Source: Apiosordaria backusii
Lineage: Eukaryota; Ascomycota; Sordariomycetes; Sordariales; Lasiosphaeriaceae
DNA: 64,000 nt
Assembly: GCA_030549205.1 (NCBI GenBank)
Contig: JAUKTV010000017.1
Location: 620,001-684,000 of the forward strand
Reading direction: 5' to 3'
How positions within the stretch are numbered: the stretch's first letter is position 1; the number at the start of each line of letters is the position of its first letter. Below, in pieces: positions 22,672 to 34,900 of the stretch. Made by a program: the position numbers and the translations under genes. Under the pieces are notes generated by a model, which did no database searches, was not told where the DNA came from, and saw only the letters and a program-made list of their open reading frames with translations.

Positions 22672-23484
22672 GACTGAGGAAACACCATGTATTATTTTTG
22701 ACTCCTTCTCTCGGTTACCAATCGCCATCGACAGCTGAACGAGTTAGGGGCAATAAAGAGGTACAGAAGCAGTCTTCTTGGAGCATGTCGCTGGTCTTGT
22801 CACAAGGTATGTGGGTCTAAATTGCAACAAACTTCCCTGGCATTTGTTTAGCCACTGTGCTATCAGCAGTGTAAGCTAAAGCTATTCCTTGAAGTGTATC
22901 TTCTCCTTCTACTCACATTTTACAAAGGTCACAGGTCTTATGCTTGTCACAGCTCCAAAAAATTGAAAGCTACCTGATATTTAGGTACTCGGAACATCCG
23001 TTCTTCCCACACAAGGCCCAACAGTCGCAATTGCCATGCTTAAGGGGGACCCCCTGGGGCTAATCGCTCCTGCCGCAGACACGATAGGTAGCCGACTTCG
23101 GGGATGACGTGGGCGCGTTATTGTTTCTCCCTCGCGTCTGGTGGACAGTGGCCATCGACTCGATAGTCTCTCGCTCGTTTTAACAAAGTTATCCGCAACA
23201 CAACTCTCAGCCGGAATCCCTCAACCGCCGTTCATCTCTATCCTTGTATCCTTAATAGTTTAAGCATGGTCGAGGGAGGATAGGTCACCCCTAGGCATTG
23301 GATCCCCGCGGCACTGGACGCCAGGCGGTTCACGGTCGATATTATTTTCATCGCGACCGGAATTACTACCAACACGACGACTAAAGCTATCACCCAGACG
23401 GCCACCAACGAGACAAGGGCACAACGGCGCGATCAAGGAGCCGATATCTCTACTGCATACGGAACGACGGTCAATGAATCAAGT
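22672..23484. other. Intergenic, no gene seen
   Basis: No supported gene. Short frames only. Confidence 0.45.
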
Positions 23485-24166
23485 GTGCCTGATCCACCTA
23501 TTTGCAGCCAAGAAGAGCCATTAACCCTCCGCGATCTTGTGCTTACAAGCGACCCTCTACCAAACAGGACGCAGAAAAGAATCCCCAAGGAACACTTACC
23601 CCTACCCATACAACGGCCACCGTTCAAGCCACTTCCAAGCGTCCTATCCCCCACTCCCCAGAATGGCTCCGGCACGGCCCTGTACACCTCTCATGATGGC
23701 TTCATCCCCACAGATGGCCCAGTCGCCCCAAGAGGAGCCAGAGATCCCCAAGCTTTCCGACCTGGTAGCGGACAGCGACCCCTTGCCAGACGAGACTTTG
23801 AAGCGGATACCCATCGAGTTCCTCCCTTACCCAGTCAAACCTCCGGGCGGCGTCTTCTCGACCACCCTTCAACGGACCATGCAGCCCCAGCTGCTTAGAA
23901 GACAAGAGGCCCAGTCGGGACAATCTTTTAGGCCATCCACGTCCCGGCCACCACGAACAGCCTCTCCGTCGCCACAGCCCCGGCGCTTCAAGAAGACCAA
24001 TACGGAGCGCTCGATGGTGAAGACTCGATTACCTTCGGCGATTAGCATGACTGGCGATCCCCCTGCCCAAGGAGCGTCGACAGACCAGACACGTCCTCCC
24101 TCTGTTTGTGTCCACCCTCGCGTTAAAGCGCTTCGACGGAGTGAAAGCGGATACCGGTCAGGGTGA
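23485..24166 (+). CDS. Uncharacterised Pro-rich protein with an internal motif repeat
   Basis: Two overlapping frames carry the same motif: first (frame of 23485) RDLVLTSDPLPNRTQKRIP followed by an LP-x-P stretch, then (frame of 23537-24166) SDLVADSDPLPDETLKRIP followed by EFLPYPVKPP. The two copies are about 220 bp apart. Either an unseen short intron joins the frames or an indel has broken the gene. The downstream part is Ser/Pro/Arg-rich to the stop at 24166. Family not recognised; coding status is moderate because of the conserved repeated motif. Confidence 0.4.
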
Positions 24167-24507
24167 TTGTGGTGTCACTGGCAACATGGGCTCTGGCGAA
24201 TCTGGGTATCCCTAGTGATATTGGGGCTGCTGGATTGGGCGTTTTTGTGTTGGGATGGGTTGTCTGGGATTGATGGATGGCCTGGCAAGTTTTCTCGGGT
24301 TTATTTTTCACATGATTTGATGGATTTCTTTGCCGAACTGGCTGTTGTGATCATTTGTGGAGTGGTCATAGAAAGGGATGGTTACTTTGGCCCATGGAGG
24401 GTTAATTTGCGCATTTGGGTGCACCTTTGCTTGGAAAATAAGGGGGAGGTAATTTGCCCATTTGGTTGTCCCTTTGGCTGATGAATAAGGGCTTGCGTTG
24501 AAGAAGG

Positions 24508-24604
24508 TTGTTTTGGGGAGGTAATAAAGCGATGGAGGGGGATAGGGGGATAGGGGTAATAGGGGGGTTTGGGGGAATAAGGGGGATAGGGGGCAAGGGG
24601 ATAC
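24508..24604 (+). repeat. G-rich minisatellite-like tract
   Basis: Repeated AGGGGGATAGGGG-type units with many runs of four or more G, a candidate G-quadruplex former. In one + frame it reads as GDRG/GGIRG-like glycine repeats. Confidence 0.65.
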
Positions 24605-24690
24605 CATTTGCAGTAGAGACAGTTACCAGCGACTTGCAGTATCTTACGCAGATACTAATACAATCATTTTCAGCGTCTAATTGCGCCTGC
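24598..24690. repeat. Dispersed direct repeat, copy 1
   Basis: About 93 bp starting GGGATACCATTTGCAG and ending near GTCTAATTGCGCCTG. It is imperfectly repeated at 24838-24935. Confidence 0.7.
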
Positions 24691-24837
24691 TTTGTATTTT
24701 ACTAATGGTGCGGTGTGATTTTAAGACTAAGTGAGCCTACTGCATCAATGCAGTAAAAAGGGCGGTCACAGGGTTCAGTTAACTAACTAAGCTTAAGTCA
24801 AGGGAGTTTATAATGACTGAATAGGTATAATTACCTG

Positions 24838-24935
24838 TGCTCGGATAGCATTTGCAGCAGAGATAGCTACCAGCGTCTTACAGTATCTTAGGAAGGTACC
24901 AATACAATCATGTTCAGTGTCTAACTGCTTCTAAA
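24838..24935. repeat. Dispersed direct repeat, copy 2
   Basis: Same orientation as the copy at 24598: CTACCAGCG, CAGTATCTTA, CCAATACAATCAT and GTCTAACTG blocks align with mismatches. Confidence 0.7.
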
Positions 24936-25319
24936 ATGGGATCTTTATACCTTAGTGGGGACTAAAGAGCCGCAACAGAAATATCCCACTGAAGTACATT
25001 ACTTAATATGCTAAGAATATGCTGTTATAACGCTTTCCTGGCTGGTTAAGGGTGGGTAAAATAGGGAATAACGATTAATATATGCTTAGTGATTTCCAGA
25101 TACCCCTGACCTCCCGCTCACGCTGCTGTCATGTCCTGCTTATAAGGAGGTCTAGCTATCTATGGTTCACATTGAGGAGGATCACTCAGGCGGGGGCGCC
25201 TGTTTGTTGGGGGGGACTTGGTGTGGAACTGTGGAGAAAGTGGATCTCTGACTACGGAGGGATTGATGGCCAAGGCCGAAAATTATCATTTTGCAACTCA
25301 ACAACCAACACCCAATGTT

Positions 25320-25598
25320 TCATGTTCGGACTCCAAGATGGACGGCTGAAATGGGGGTATAGAGAGAGTTGTTCAATATACTAAGAGACTGGGTGGCCTT
25401 AGCGAGAGCTGTAGTGCCCTTGCCGAGGGCAATGAGCGCATTGGCGAGCGTGGGCTCGCCATTAACCCCGTCACGCCCGTCGATTCCCCTCTCCCCCTTC
25501 TCCCCATCCTCCCCCTTATCCCCCTTCTCCCCATTCTCCCCCTTCTTCCCCCTATCCCCCTTATCTCCCTTCTCCGGCTTATTTTTGCGGGAGGACAC
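25320..25598 (-). CDS. Collagen-like Gly-X-Y repeat protein or fragment
   Basis: A 92-codon open frame starts MSSRKNKPEKGDKGDRG and contains 13 uninterrupted Gly-X-Y triplets (mostly GDK, GEK, GER types), then a non-repetitive tail with TLANALIAL and TTALAKATQS. Collagen-like tracts occur in some secreted or surface fungal proteins, but no signal peptide is visible here. The underlying DNA is a C-rich tract of CCCCCTTNTC units, so the frame may be a chance product of low-complexity DNA. A G-rich tract of similar character lies 900 bp away. Confidence 0.35.
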   Translation of the reverse strand: MSSRKNKPEKGDKGDRGKKGENGEKGDKGEDGEKGERGIDGRDGVNGEPTLANALIALGKGTTALAKATQSLSILNNSLYTPISAVHLGVRT

Positions 25599-25619
25599 AA
25601 ACTACAATACCGATACTAT

Positions 25620-28500
25620 GTAACAGCGCTAGACAGGAGATGAGGCCGTCAATGGCGGAATAAATCATGGCCCCAAGGGCCCAATACACTACTTTGATCC
25701 CCATCTTTTACTTTGTCCCTGACCGTGACTGTATCAGATTGATTGAGAACCACCTATTCTGACCCTCCCTATCTGACCACTGATTTTTGGAATGTTGTTG
25801 ATGTCTGCTCACGCTGCTGTTAACGCCTCCTCACGCTGCTGTTGACTTTAATATCCGCCTGCTCGCTCACTTCAGTTCTAAGCGGTCAACGTATTGCTAC
25901 TGAAGACAACTCGACAAAGGAGGGAACTTTATCCCTTTACCTTTCACTTGGCCAAGGGCCTGAATGTATCGTTGTTTGGTACTAATATATCGCTACCAGG
26001 CGTTAAAACAAAACCACAGCAGCGTGAATAGACCCACAATGATGCCAAGGTTAAGGACATTGACGATATTGCCCCTAGCAATTCCCAGACCAATCCTATC
26101 CTAGCTAGGACCGAGATAATAGAGATTTTGGATGATGATGAGGACAGCTAAGATGGACCGACTTTTGGCCGGTTCCTAGCGTATGTGCCACCTTAATCGC
26201 CTATGTTATCTGTTATACTCGGTTGTACCCCAGTTCTAGATAACGGCGCCTTAGTCTTATTTAGCTTTCTGCCTTTATTTTATAAAGGTAGCTCTAATTA
26301 ATAATAGTATAAGCGAGTTTTAATAATAATAGGAACGGGCGTTAGGATATCTTTCCTTTGCTTACTGGAGAACCCCACAATCGATACAAGCCCCTCTATT
26401 AAGTAGTTATCGTTACTATAATAATAATGGGCATTAACACAGCCCGAGAGATAGCAAGCCCTAGCTTAACGTCGCTTTAGCGCCAATATATTATAAACGG
26501 GTTCCTTAAAGACTTATTAGTAATACTCTGCTTTATTAAGAAGGGTAAGTGCCCTAATACATATCTCTAAGCTAGCTGGCTTATAAACAGTCTCAGGAGG
26601 GCAGGCGATGATTCAAGAGCAGCGTAAGCAGACGCTGGTATATCTAGGCTGTAATTATTAGCTTATAAGTAGGCTTAGGAGGGCGATAAATGGGTCTGCG
26701 AACGGAGGGCTGAAAGCAAGTGTGGTAAATTCTCTTCCCAACATACTTTATTATCTTTATTAACGTAGGAGAAAACACGAGGGATTCGGCATTCGGAGGA
26801 ACTGTAGTGCAATTGTAGGCCTGTGCTTGGGACTCACCATTAATGATGAATATATTCGCCTTGTGAAAAACCCTTTTTACATAACCACAGTGTTAACGGA
26901 TATAGGTGCAATTGCTTAGTAGGAGCGGGATTAGCTTTGGCATTAGAGACACTAGGCTTGGGAAGAAGAGAACCCTCGGTAGAATGAATGAAGACAGCGA
27001 CGGAAGAGAATAAGATCACCTAAACTTCTTATATAAGGACGTAAGATTCTGGACCCGGGCGGAAGTCTCAACCGCTGAAGCGGAAGGCTTAACCACAGCA
27101 GGGACTAAACCTTGAAAACGGCTCAGAGAAGTCATCGCAGGAACAACAGGAGGGGGGGTCGGAGTAATCTTGGCTGGGGCCGGAACGACACGGCCAACGG
27201 CACCCTTCCAACTGTCAAGTCTATAAGGGAGCCAGGGAGGTGCTTGGGTAAAATATTGAGGCAGAAGTGGTTTCACAATTGCTCCTATAGCAATTGCACT
27301 TATATACGTTAACGAATGATACATACCTCTCAACAAAGACATACCAGGTTTTGGGCTCTTGATGGAGTCTGGTGCCGCGGCTTATCTCCGTAAGAGACAA
27401 TGACGCAGGATCTAAGGGCCCTACCTAGGTATCTACTGAAAGATATGGCTTTAAGACTTAATTAACTAGCTACAGTACTTAACATAGATAGGACGATAGC
27501 TGCCCGACTATATGCTCCGTGACCTCCTGACACCCCTGAATACCTGAATACCCCTATAACCCAGGTACTAATACCTTGCTGTCTTGGGGCATGGCCCTAT
27601 TCTTCGCTAGTATTCTTCCGCACAATTACTTTAAGCCTAGTGGGCACACGAATTAGGATTAAATTCAGGACTTTAATGTGCCTTAATGTCATCACTTTTC
27701 TGAGGCCTATTCCTTTTTCGGCACTCTCCTAACCCCCTCCCCTCCCCTAAATAAGTTTATTAACTTGATTATTAGCTTTAGTAGGTCTCCTCGTCTTAGA
27801 TTTTCTTACACTTCATCCAAGCTTTGATACGAGGTATTGTAAGCAGGACCTGCTTTGTTTATATTTCTGATCTGAGCTTGAGTGAGCGGCATTGTACGCG
27901 AGCGCAGCTTTGCTTAGCAGCGAACTCTCGGGAGATCACCATCAAGACTTCGGCGACGTAAAAGGGCTGCAAGTAACGGATGCAGAACCTACTAACAAAT
28001 AAGCAAGGCTTCAGCCACACCTCCTACCTAGATGTAAGTGTTAGGTTGGTTGATGGGAGAAAGCGGTAAGGTTAGGTGAAGGCTAAGCTGCCTTGCTTAC
28101 TATCGTGGGACTGGTGATTTGCTGGGGAGATGGATGTGATAGGGCGGTATGCAGAGGGAGGTTCGTTAAGTGCAGTCACTCACAGGCTTGACAACCGTGA
28201 CAAGAGTTCGGGTATGACCCTGTAATGAAGACTGCTTCGGGGGCGGAGATGCAGCTTTAACAGATGAGAGTATTCTGCTAGACGTATGGGGAGGTAGAGA
28301 ATGGGAGGTCCACAGGCAGATGAAGGGAAAAAGAATGATCCTATTCCCAAACGGAGGTGTGTTGGGTTGCGGTTCAAAGGATTGAAGGATGAAAGAGGGA
28401 TGTGAATGGGCATCTGGGAGGTGTATATGGAAATGAGGGAGAAATCGAAGGAGGTAGGAGATGGGTTTGAGCAAACAACCATTTTCTTTGTATGAGACGA
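25620..28500. other. Repeat-derived, stop-rich DNA without intact genes
   Basis: Moderately AT-rich sequence with many TAA/TAG in all frames and TTATTA/TAATAA clusters (26230-26750, 27650-27800), consistent with old mutated repeats. No intact gene recognised. Confidence 0.45.
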
Positions 28501-28682
28501 ATACTCTGACTACAAAGTATTTGACTCAGGATGCACTTGCTACTAAACCTAGCTGAACCCCCGACGTGTCCTCATCATAGGCAAATTCTCCTCCCTCAAG
28601 TGCATTTGGTTCCATTCCCCGTATTTGTGCTGAAAAGCTTCCACTGCTGCAATATGCATGCCGGGGTTTGCTTCGTCGAGAA

Positions 28683-28922
28683 CTATCGCCATAGACCGCG
28701 GGCGATAAGTAGGCACTGCTCACTCATGTGTCGGCCCGATCCGCACCGCCAACATGTCCAGCCAACATTCTGTCCTTCAGCATTCCTTCCTCCGTCACCG
28801 TAGACTTCAATGAGTTTGGCGAACAAAGCCTCTGGTGTTCTGTGCTGCGGATAGGCCCGGAAAGGCATGAGGAAGTGTTGTTGCCATGGGTGGAGGAGGG
28901 CAAATAGGTATTTGAACTGCAC
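28683..28922 (-). CDS. Fragment with a CCHC zinc-knuckle pattern
   Basis: An open frame of 79 codons contains C-x2-C-x4-H-x4-C (CWRCGSGRHMSEQC), the pattern of retroelement Gag zinc knuckles. It is of normal GC content and abuts the AT-rich island at about 28940. Probably a remnant of a mobile element; a chance match cannot be excluded. Confidence 0.35.
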   Translation of the reverse strand: MQFKYLFALLHPWQQHFLMPFRAYPQHRTPEALFAKLIEVYGDGGRNAEGQNVGWTCWRCGSGRHMSEQCLLIARGLWR

Positions 28923-31308
28923 TTCTTGGCTGCCAATAGTATAATATACTATTAAAAAGGTTAATATTAAACTGAAAAATATACAGAGTATTTTTAAATT
29001 TAAGCTTAGTATATTTAAGGGGTTCTTTTTAGAAAAGTACTGTAAATATAGCAGTTCTAAAGTCTTTAAGTATTAAAAGACCTCCTTCTATATAAATTAT
29101 CTTTAATAAGCTATTATTAGGCTTATAGTTAGTAAATTATTTTCGACTATTAATAATATAGTTAGTAAACTTAATATTATATAGAAAGGTATCCTTTAAA
29201 GAAAGTATTACTAAGGCCTTATCTTTAGTACTTTTAATGCCTTTAATAGGCTTTATAGGTACTATATAAATACCCTTATTACTATTATTACTATTAAAGT
29301 CTTTAAAGACCTTTAAAGCTAAATTATAGAAGCTTACTATATAGGTAAATAAGTCTTTAGCCTTAGGCCTTTCTTTAAAGCCTTTAGGCCTTTTAAAGCC
29401 TTTCTTCTTTTTCTTTTAAGAAAAGCTATTAAGGCTATTAAGGCTACTATTGCTATTACTTTTAAACTTCTTACTTAAAAAAACCTTCTTTTTAGTGCCT
29501 TTATAAAGGCCTTCTTTACTTCTATAGGCTATACCTTTAATAGTAGTAGAGGTTAGAATATACTATTCTTCCAATAGGTTTACTATTAAAAAGTTTAAAT
29601 TAATAATATTTATATTTTAACCTAATGCTTTAACAGTCTATATAGTACTTTATTATCTTTTAGCTTACTATAGAAAGCTCTTTTCTATAGTCTATAGGTA
29701 TTGATTTACTTAATTTATAGCCTAAAGGTTAATACTAATTTGTATAAACTAGCTAACTACATTAAAAAACTTAATATTAAAGTCTACTAAAAAGCCTGTA
29801 AATTAATAGAAGTTTAAAGAATAGTATTCTCTATAGAAGTTCCCTTATTATAATTTAGCACTATAAAAATACCTTTAAATAAACAGTTTATAAGCTTTAA
29901 TAGGGTTTGTTTACTATAAAATAGAAGCTTAAAGACTTAAGGCTATACTATTTTAAAGTAATATTAATAATAGGGCCTATTTAATATTGCTCTAGTAGGC
30001 TACTATAGTAGGGTCCTCTATAAAAGTAACTATATCGATAGTATATAGTATAATATTTAGGCCCTATTTCTATAAATCGAAATTCTTAGAGCCTATAAGC
30101 CTTTAATTAGCAGAGAATTTGTAAATCTTTTTAATTATCTTAATAACTATAATAGTATAAAGGACTTTAGTAAAACCACTATTAACCCCAAGCCTTAATT
30201 AATAAGCCGCTATAGCTTTTAAGTATATAGCTTTAACTACCATTAAAAAAACAGTTATAGTAGCCTTAGGCCGTTTTAAAGCACTCTAAGCTACTATTAA
30301 GAGCTTAATTTACTTTACTATTTCAGTTATAGTACCTTATAACTATTAAATCTAAGCCTTTTATTTCCTTAATTAAACAGTAAAGGCCTATATATAGTAA
30401 GAATTTACTAATTCTTCCCTCCTAAAAGGCCCCTGCCTAAGCCTTATATCTTGCATTTTTAAATCTATAGAAGACTTAATATATTTACTACTAAAGTATT
30501 CTATAAGGCTTTAAAACCCTACCTTAATACCGTTTTTAATTAAGGCTTTAGCTATAGTTTACTTATATAGTAAGAAGGCTAGATCTACAATGCCTAAAAG
30601 CCTTAAAGAATAGGCTCTATTTTATATAGTAAAATGCTGTAACTACTAATAACAGTAGTAGTTAAAAAGGTCTATTCCTTTTTACTTTTTACTTACTTTA
30701 GGTTTTATAGAACTACCTATCTAACTAAAGTTAAAGTAAAAGTACTATTTTTAACTCTTGTAAGTTTATAGTTCACAGGCTTTTAGTACTTTATTAAGCC
30801 TAATTTTTATATATCTTATAATATAATAAATTTAGTAACGGGTATAAATTTAAACCTTTATAGGCCTTTGGAAAACCTAATAAAAGTAAGGTAAGCCTAG
30901 TCTTTACTTTAAAACCCTACTTCGATAAGTAGGCTTTAAAATTAGTAATTTTATAGCCTACTTATAATATAGTCTATAATAGCTTAAGCCGTTATTTATA
31001 GAAGGCTTTAAGCTTAAGCTTATAAGCCTATAACCTAATTAAGTATCTTTTAGACTTATAATCTATTAAAATAAATATAGTTAATTATAGGCTTAAAGGC
31101 TTTGTAATTAGTACTTATATACTAACTTATAATGCAGCGAAAGTTTTATATATAATACCTATAGCTTAGTACTAAGGTACTAAAATACAATACCTTATAA
31201 GTACTATAGGATAGAAATATAGTAAGTAAATAATTATATTATAGTATTAGCCTTCTATAAATCTACTATAATAATCTTTATAGTAAGGTTTGTACTTAAC
31301 CTCTACTA

Positions 31309-31313
31309 TATAC
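31309..31313. repeat. Target-site duplication (left), TATAC
   Basis: TATAC directly before the 5' LTR; identical TATAC directly after the 3' LTR. Confidence 0.85.
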
Positions 31314-31958
31314 TGTTGAAATACAGCACTTAATTGTGGACTTTACAGTGTATTTTAGCCTATAACCTATAAAGCTAATAACAACTAATGGCTTAAAATC
31401 ATAGCGCTTACTAATACTTTGCTACGGTAATTGTAATGGTCTTCGGACCCTTAAAACAACCCGAAGCCCCAGGCGGTTAATATACTATAACGGTAAAACG
31501 TTAGCGCCCTATACCCTATAACGGTTTCCGGTTAACGCATCTAATAGTTAGACTTAGCCGGCCGGCTAAATTTGTAATTAATAGACTTAACAGGCATTTA
31601 GGCCCTACAGTTAGTAGATTTAATAGACATTTAAGCCTTAAAATAAAGAAAAGTTTGGAAAGTAATATAGGGCTAAAGACCTATAATAAGTCTTATCCTT
31701 TATAACTATTTATTATAATATTTTCCTAATTAATAAGTCAATTTAATATATTAGTTCACTATATTTTACAGTACCTTATAAGCCTATATTATAATATCTA
31801 CCTTCTATATATTACAGGACATCGACCCTATAATCTATATTCCTTTAATATTTAACTACTATTATATACTGTAAATAAAGCTCTCTTTGCTTTCAATATT
31901 TTACACTATTCCCTATATAGGTCTATATCTATAGGCTTATAAGATACTTAGTTTAATA
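31314..31958 (+). repeat. 5' LTR of the copia element
   Basis: 645 bp, begins TGTTGAAATA, ends TTTAATA; aligned end to end with 37054-37698. Confidence 0.85.
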
Positions 31959-34900
31959 AATTATAAACCCAGACTTACATTACTTAAGTAAATTTCTTTA
32001 TCTTACAATCTTTATAATAACACCTATCCTATAAACCTTATTTATTATAGGCCACTAAAAACTTAAAAAACAGTGTTTTAATATTTTTAACAGTACTTTT
32101 ACTTTCCTTTTAAGTATTAAAGACTTAAAAAACAGCGTTCTAACATTTCTAATAATATTTTTATTTCCCTCTTAAGCGTTAAAGACCTAAAAAATAGCAT
32201 TCTAATACTTCCAATAGTACCTCTACTTCCCTTTTAAGCCTTCGACCTCCCTACTATAAAAAATAAAGAAATATATAACCTACCTATAAGCTTTAAAACT
32301 TTAAAAACCTTTAACCTTTTATCGACTTCTAGCCTTTTTAAAGGCCTTAATTTTACCCAGTACTTTTAATAATTACAAAACAACCTTATAATTACTATTA
32401 ATAGTAAGATTAGGGCTACTATAATAGGTTTTACTAATTAAATTAGAACTTTAAATATTAAAATCAACTAAATCAATACCTATATTGACAATTTTAACAT
32501 TCGCCCTTTATTAGAACATACTACTTTAAGCCTCCTTAAATCTTTTTCTAAACCTTCTATAAACCTACTTACATTACCCTTATCTTCAGTCACTTTAGTT
32601 TATATAGGTCTATTGGCCTCTATTATTATACTTATTATAATACCCTTTTTAAATTAAATTACTTAAAAAACCATTATATTTTTAATAAAGGATTTTAATA
32701 AATAAGTCCTTTACTTTATTAAAAAATAAAAGCTTTTAAGTTTTAAAAACTAACGCTTTTAATACTAAGCTTTTACTATTTAAATAAAGGTTTTAAGCCT
32801 TTTTAAATTTATAAATAAGCCTAAATTAATTACTAATTTACTAAATAATAATTTAAAAGCCTTCCTTTTTTTTACTATTTAAAATACCCTATAGGCAAGC
32901 CTATTATTTACTATCGAAATTAAAAACTCTTTAATAACCCTTTTCCAGCAATTATAAGCTTAATATACCTTTACTTAAACCGTCTTTTAAAATAAACTTT
33001 ATAAAATTTACTATATTATTAAATTTAATAATTCATTAAAAGTAGTTAAATATAATACTAAATTTAATACCTTTATTATAAGGCTTTAAAATTTAAGTAT
33101 TGCAATTTAGTTTATTAATTAGGTTAATTACTATTTAAGCTTATTAAAGGATAGTTTTTTACTATAGTATAAATATTTTAGAGCTTTAATTTATTAAAAT
33201 AAGTATAATTTTAACTATTCTTATTATTTTATATTAGAATTCTTATAAAGGAAGCTTTTAATTAAAACCTATATTTCTAATATTATAATTACTTAAGCCC
33301 TTTTTATACTTTATTCCTATATTACTTTTATTAAGGATTCTAAAGCCTTAAAGGCTTTAAATACCTTTATAAAAAACCCTATAAAGCCTATATTTATTAA
33401 AAAGAAGAAAAAGAAAAAAAGGGATAAAAAGAAAAAGGATATTAAAGACTTTAGAAATTTTAAGGAAATTTCTTTTATAATAGGCTTTAACCTTAATATA
33501 GGCTTTTATAATATTAAACCTTTAAAGCTAACTATACTTTATAAATACTATAATTTTATTAAATTTATAATATCCTTACTTTTTAAAGTCCTACCTTTTA
33601 TACTTATTAATTTAACTAACTATATTAACTTAGCTTTAAAAGAAGCTTAGCTTTTTAATATTAAATTTATAGTCTATATTTATAATAATAAAAACCTTTT
33701 TATTAACTTTATTAAAGTAAAAGTTAAACCTTTAATTATAGGAAGTAGCTTTATAAAAATTATTAGTAAAGGCATTATAAAAGTTTAATTTTTTATTAAA
33801 ACCTATAATAATAGGGCCTATTTTTTAACTATCAGTTTTATTAAGACCTTCTTTATTCTTACTTTTTTATTAAATATTGTTAGTAAAGACCGCTTATATA
33901 GTATTAGAAAAGCTTTATATAGTTAAAAGTTTATTAATAGTAATTGCAATCTTATTATCTTTTTAAATTTTAAAAAATTAAAGTTTTACCTTAACTTTAA
34001 AGACTAACCTTAGCCTAAAGTATCCTATTAATAATACTTTAATAATTACCTTACTTCCCTTAAAGCCTTTAAAGCCTTTAAAATTTTAAAAAAGGTCTCC
34101 TTTAAAGCTTTTAACTTTTTAAAGAAGGATAAGTCTTTTAAAGATCTTAATAAGCCTTTACTAACCTTAATTTAATTAATTATCCTTTAGTATATATAAC
34201 TTAAGTATATAGGTTTTAATCTTTTAAAAAAAACTTCTTTTATTATTAAAGATATGCCTAACTTATAAAAAGTTAAATCTAAAGACTTAGTTTATAAAAG
34301 TTATAACGCTATAAAAATCCTTTAAAAGCCTTTTAAGAATCCTATTTAAAATCCTCTTTTTACTTTAAACTGTTTAAAAAAGGATATTATTACTATTAAG
34401 CCTATTTTATTATTAAAAAAGCCTTATAGTTTAATTATAGTAGATTAAAAAATCTATTTCTAATTTTTTAAACTATTAATTACTAAAAATAATACTGTTA
34501 TAATACTTTATTTACTATTTAAAAGCTTAAATAATACCTTCTAGTAATACTCTATTTATTTTTATTATAATAGGAGAAAAGAAGTCCTTTCCTTAAATGC
34601 CTACTTTATTAAAAAAGGTATTGGCTTTAATATATTAAGCCTTAAAATTCTTAATTAAAATAGCCTAACCGAATACTTTATTAAGGTTATTTTAAACTAT
34701 CTTAAGACTACTATTTTAACTTTAAACCTCTTTATTACTTTCTAAGGATATATAGCTATTTTTATAATAAAAATCATTAACTATATAGCTTAAAGCTCTA
34801 AAGATCTTATACTTTATTAAGCCTTTTATAATAAACTATTATCCTTTTAAATACTATATTAGTTAAACCTTTCTAACTATAAGACTGTAAGTACTAAGAT

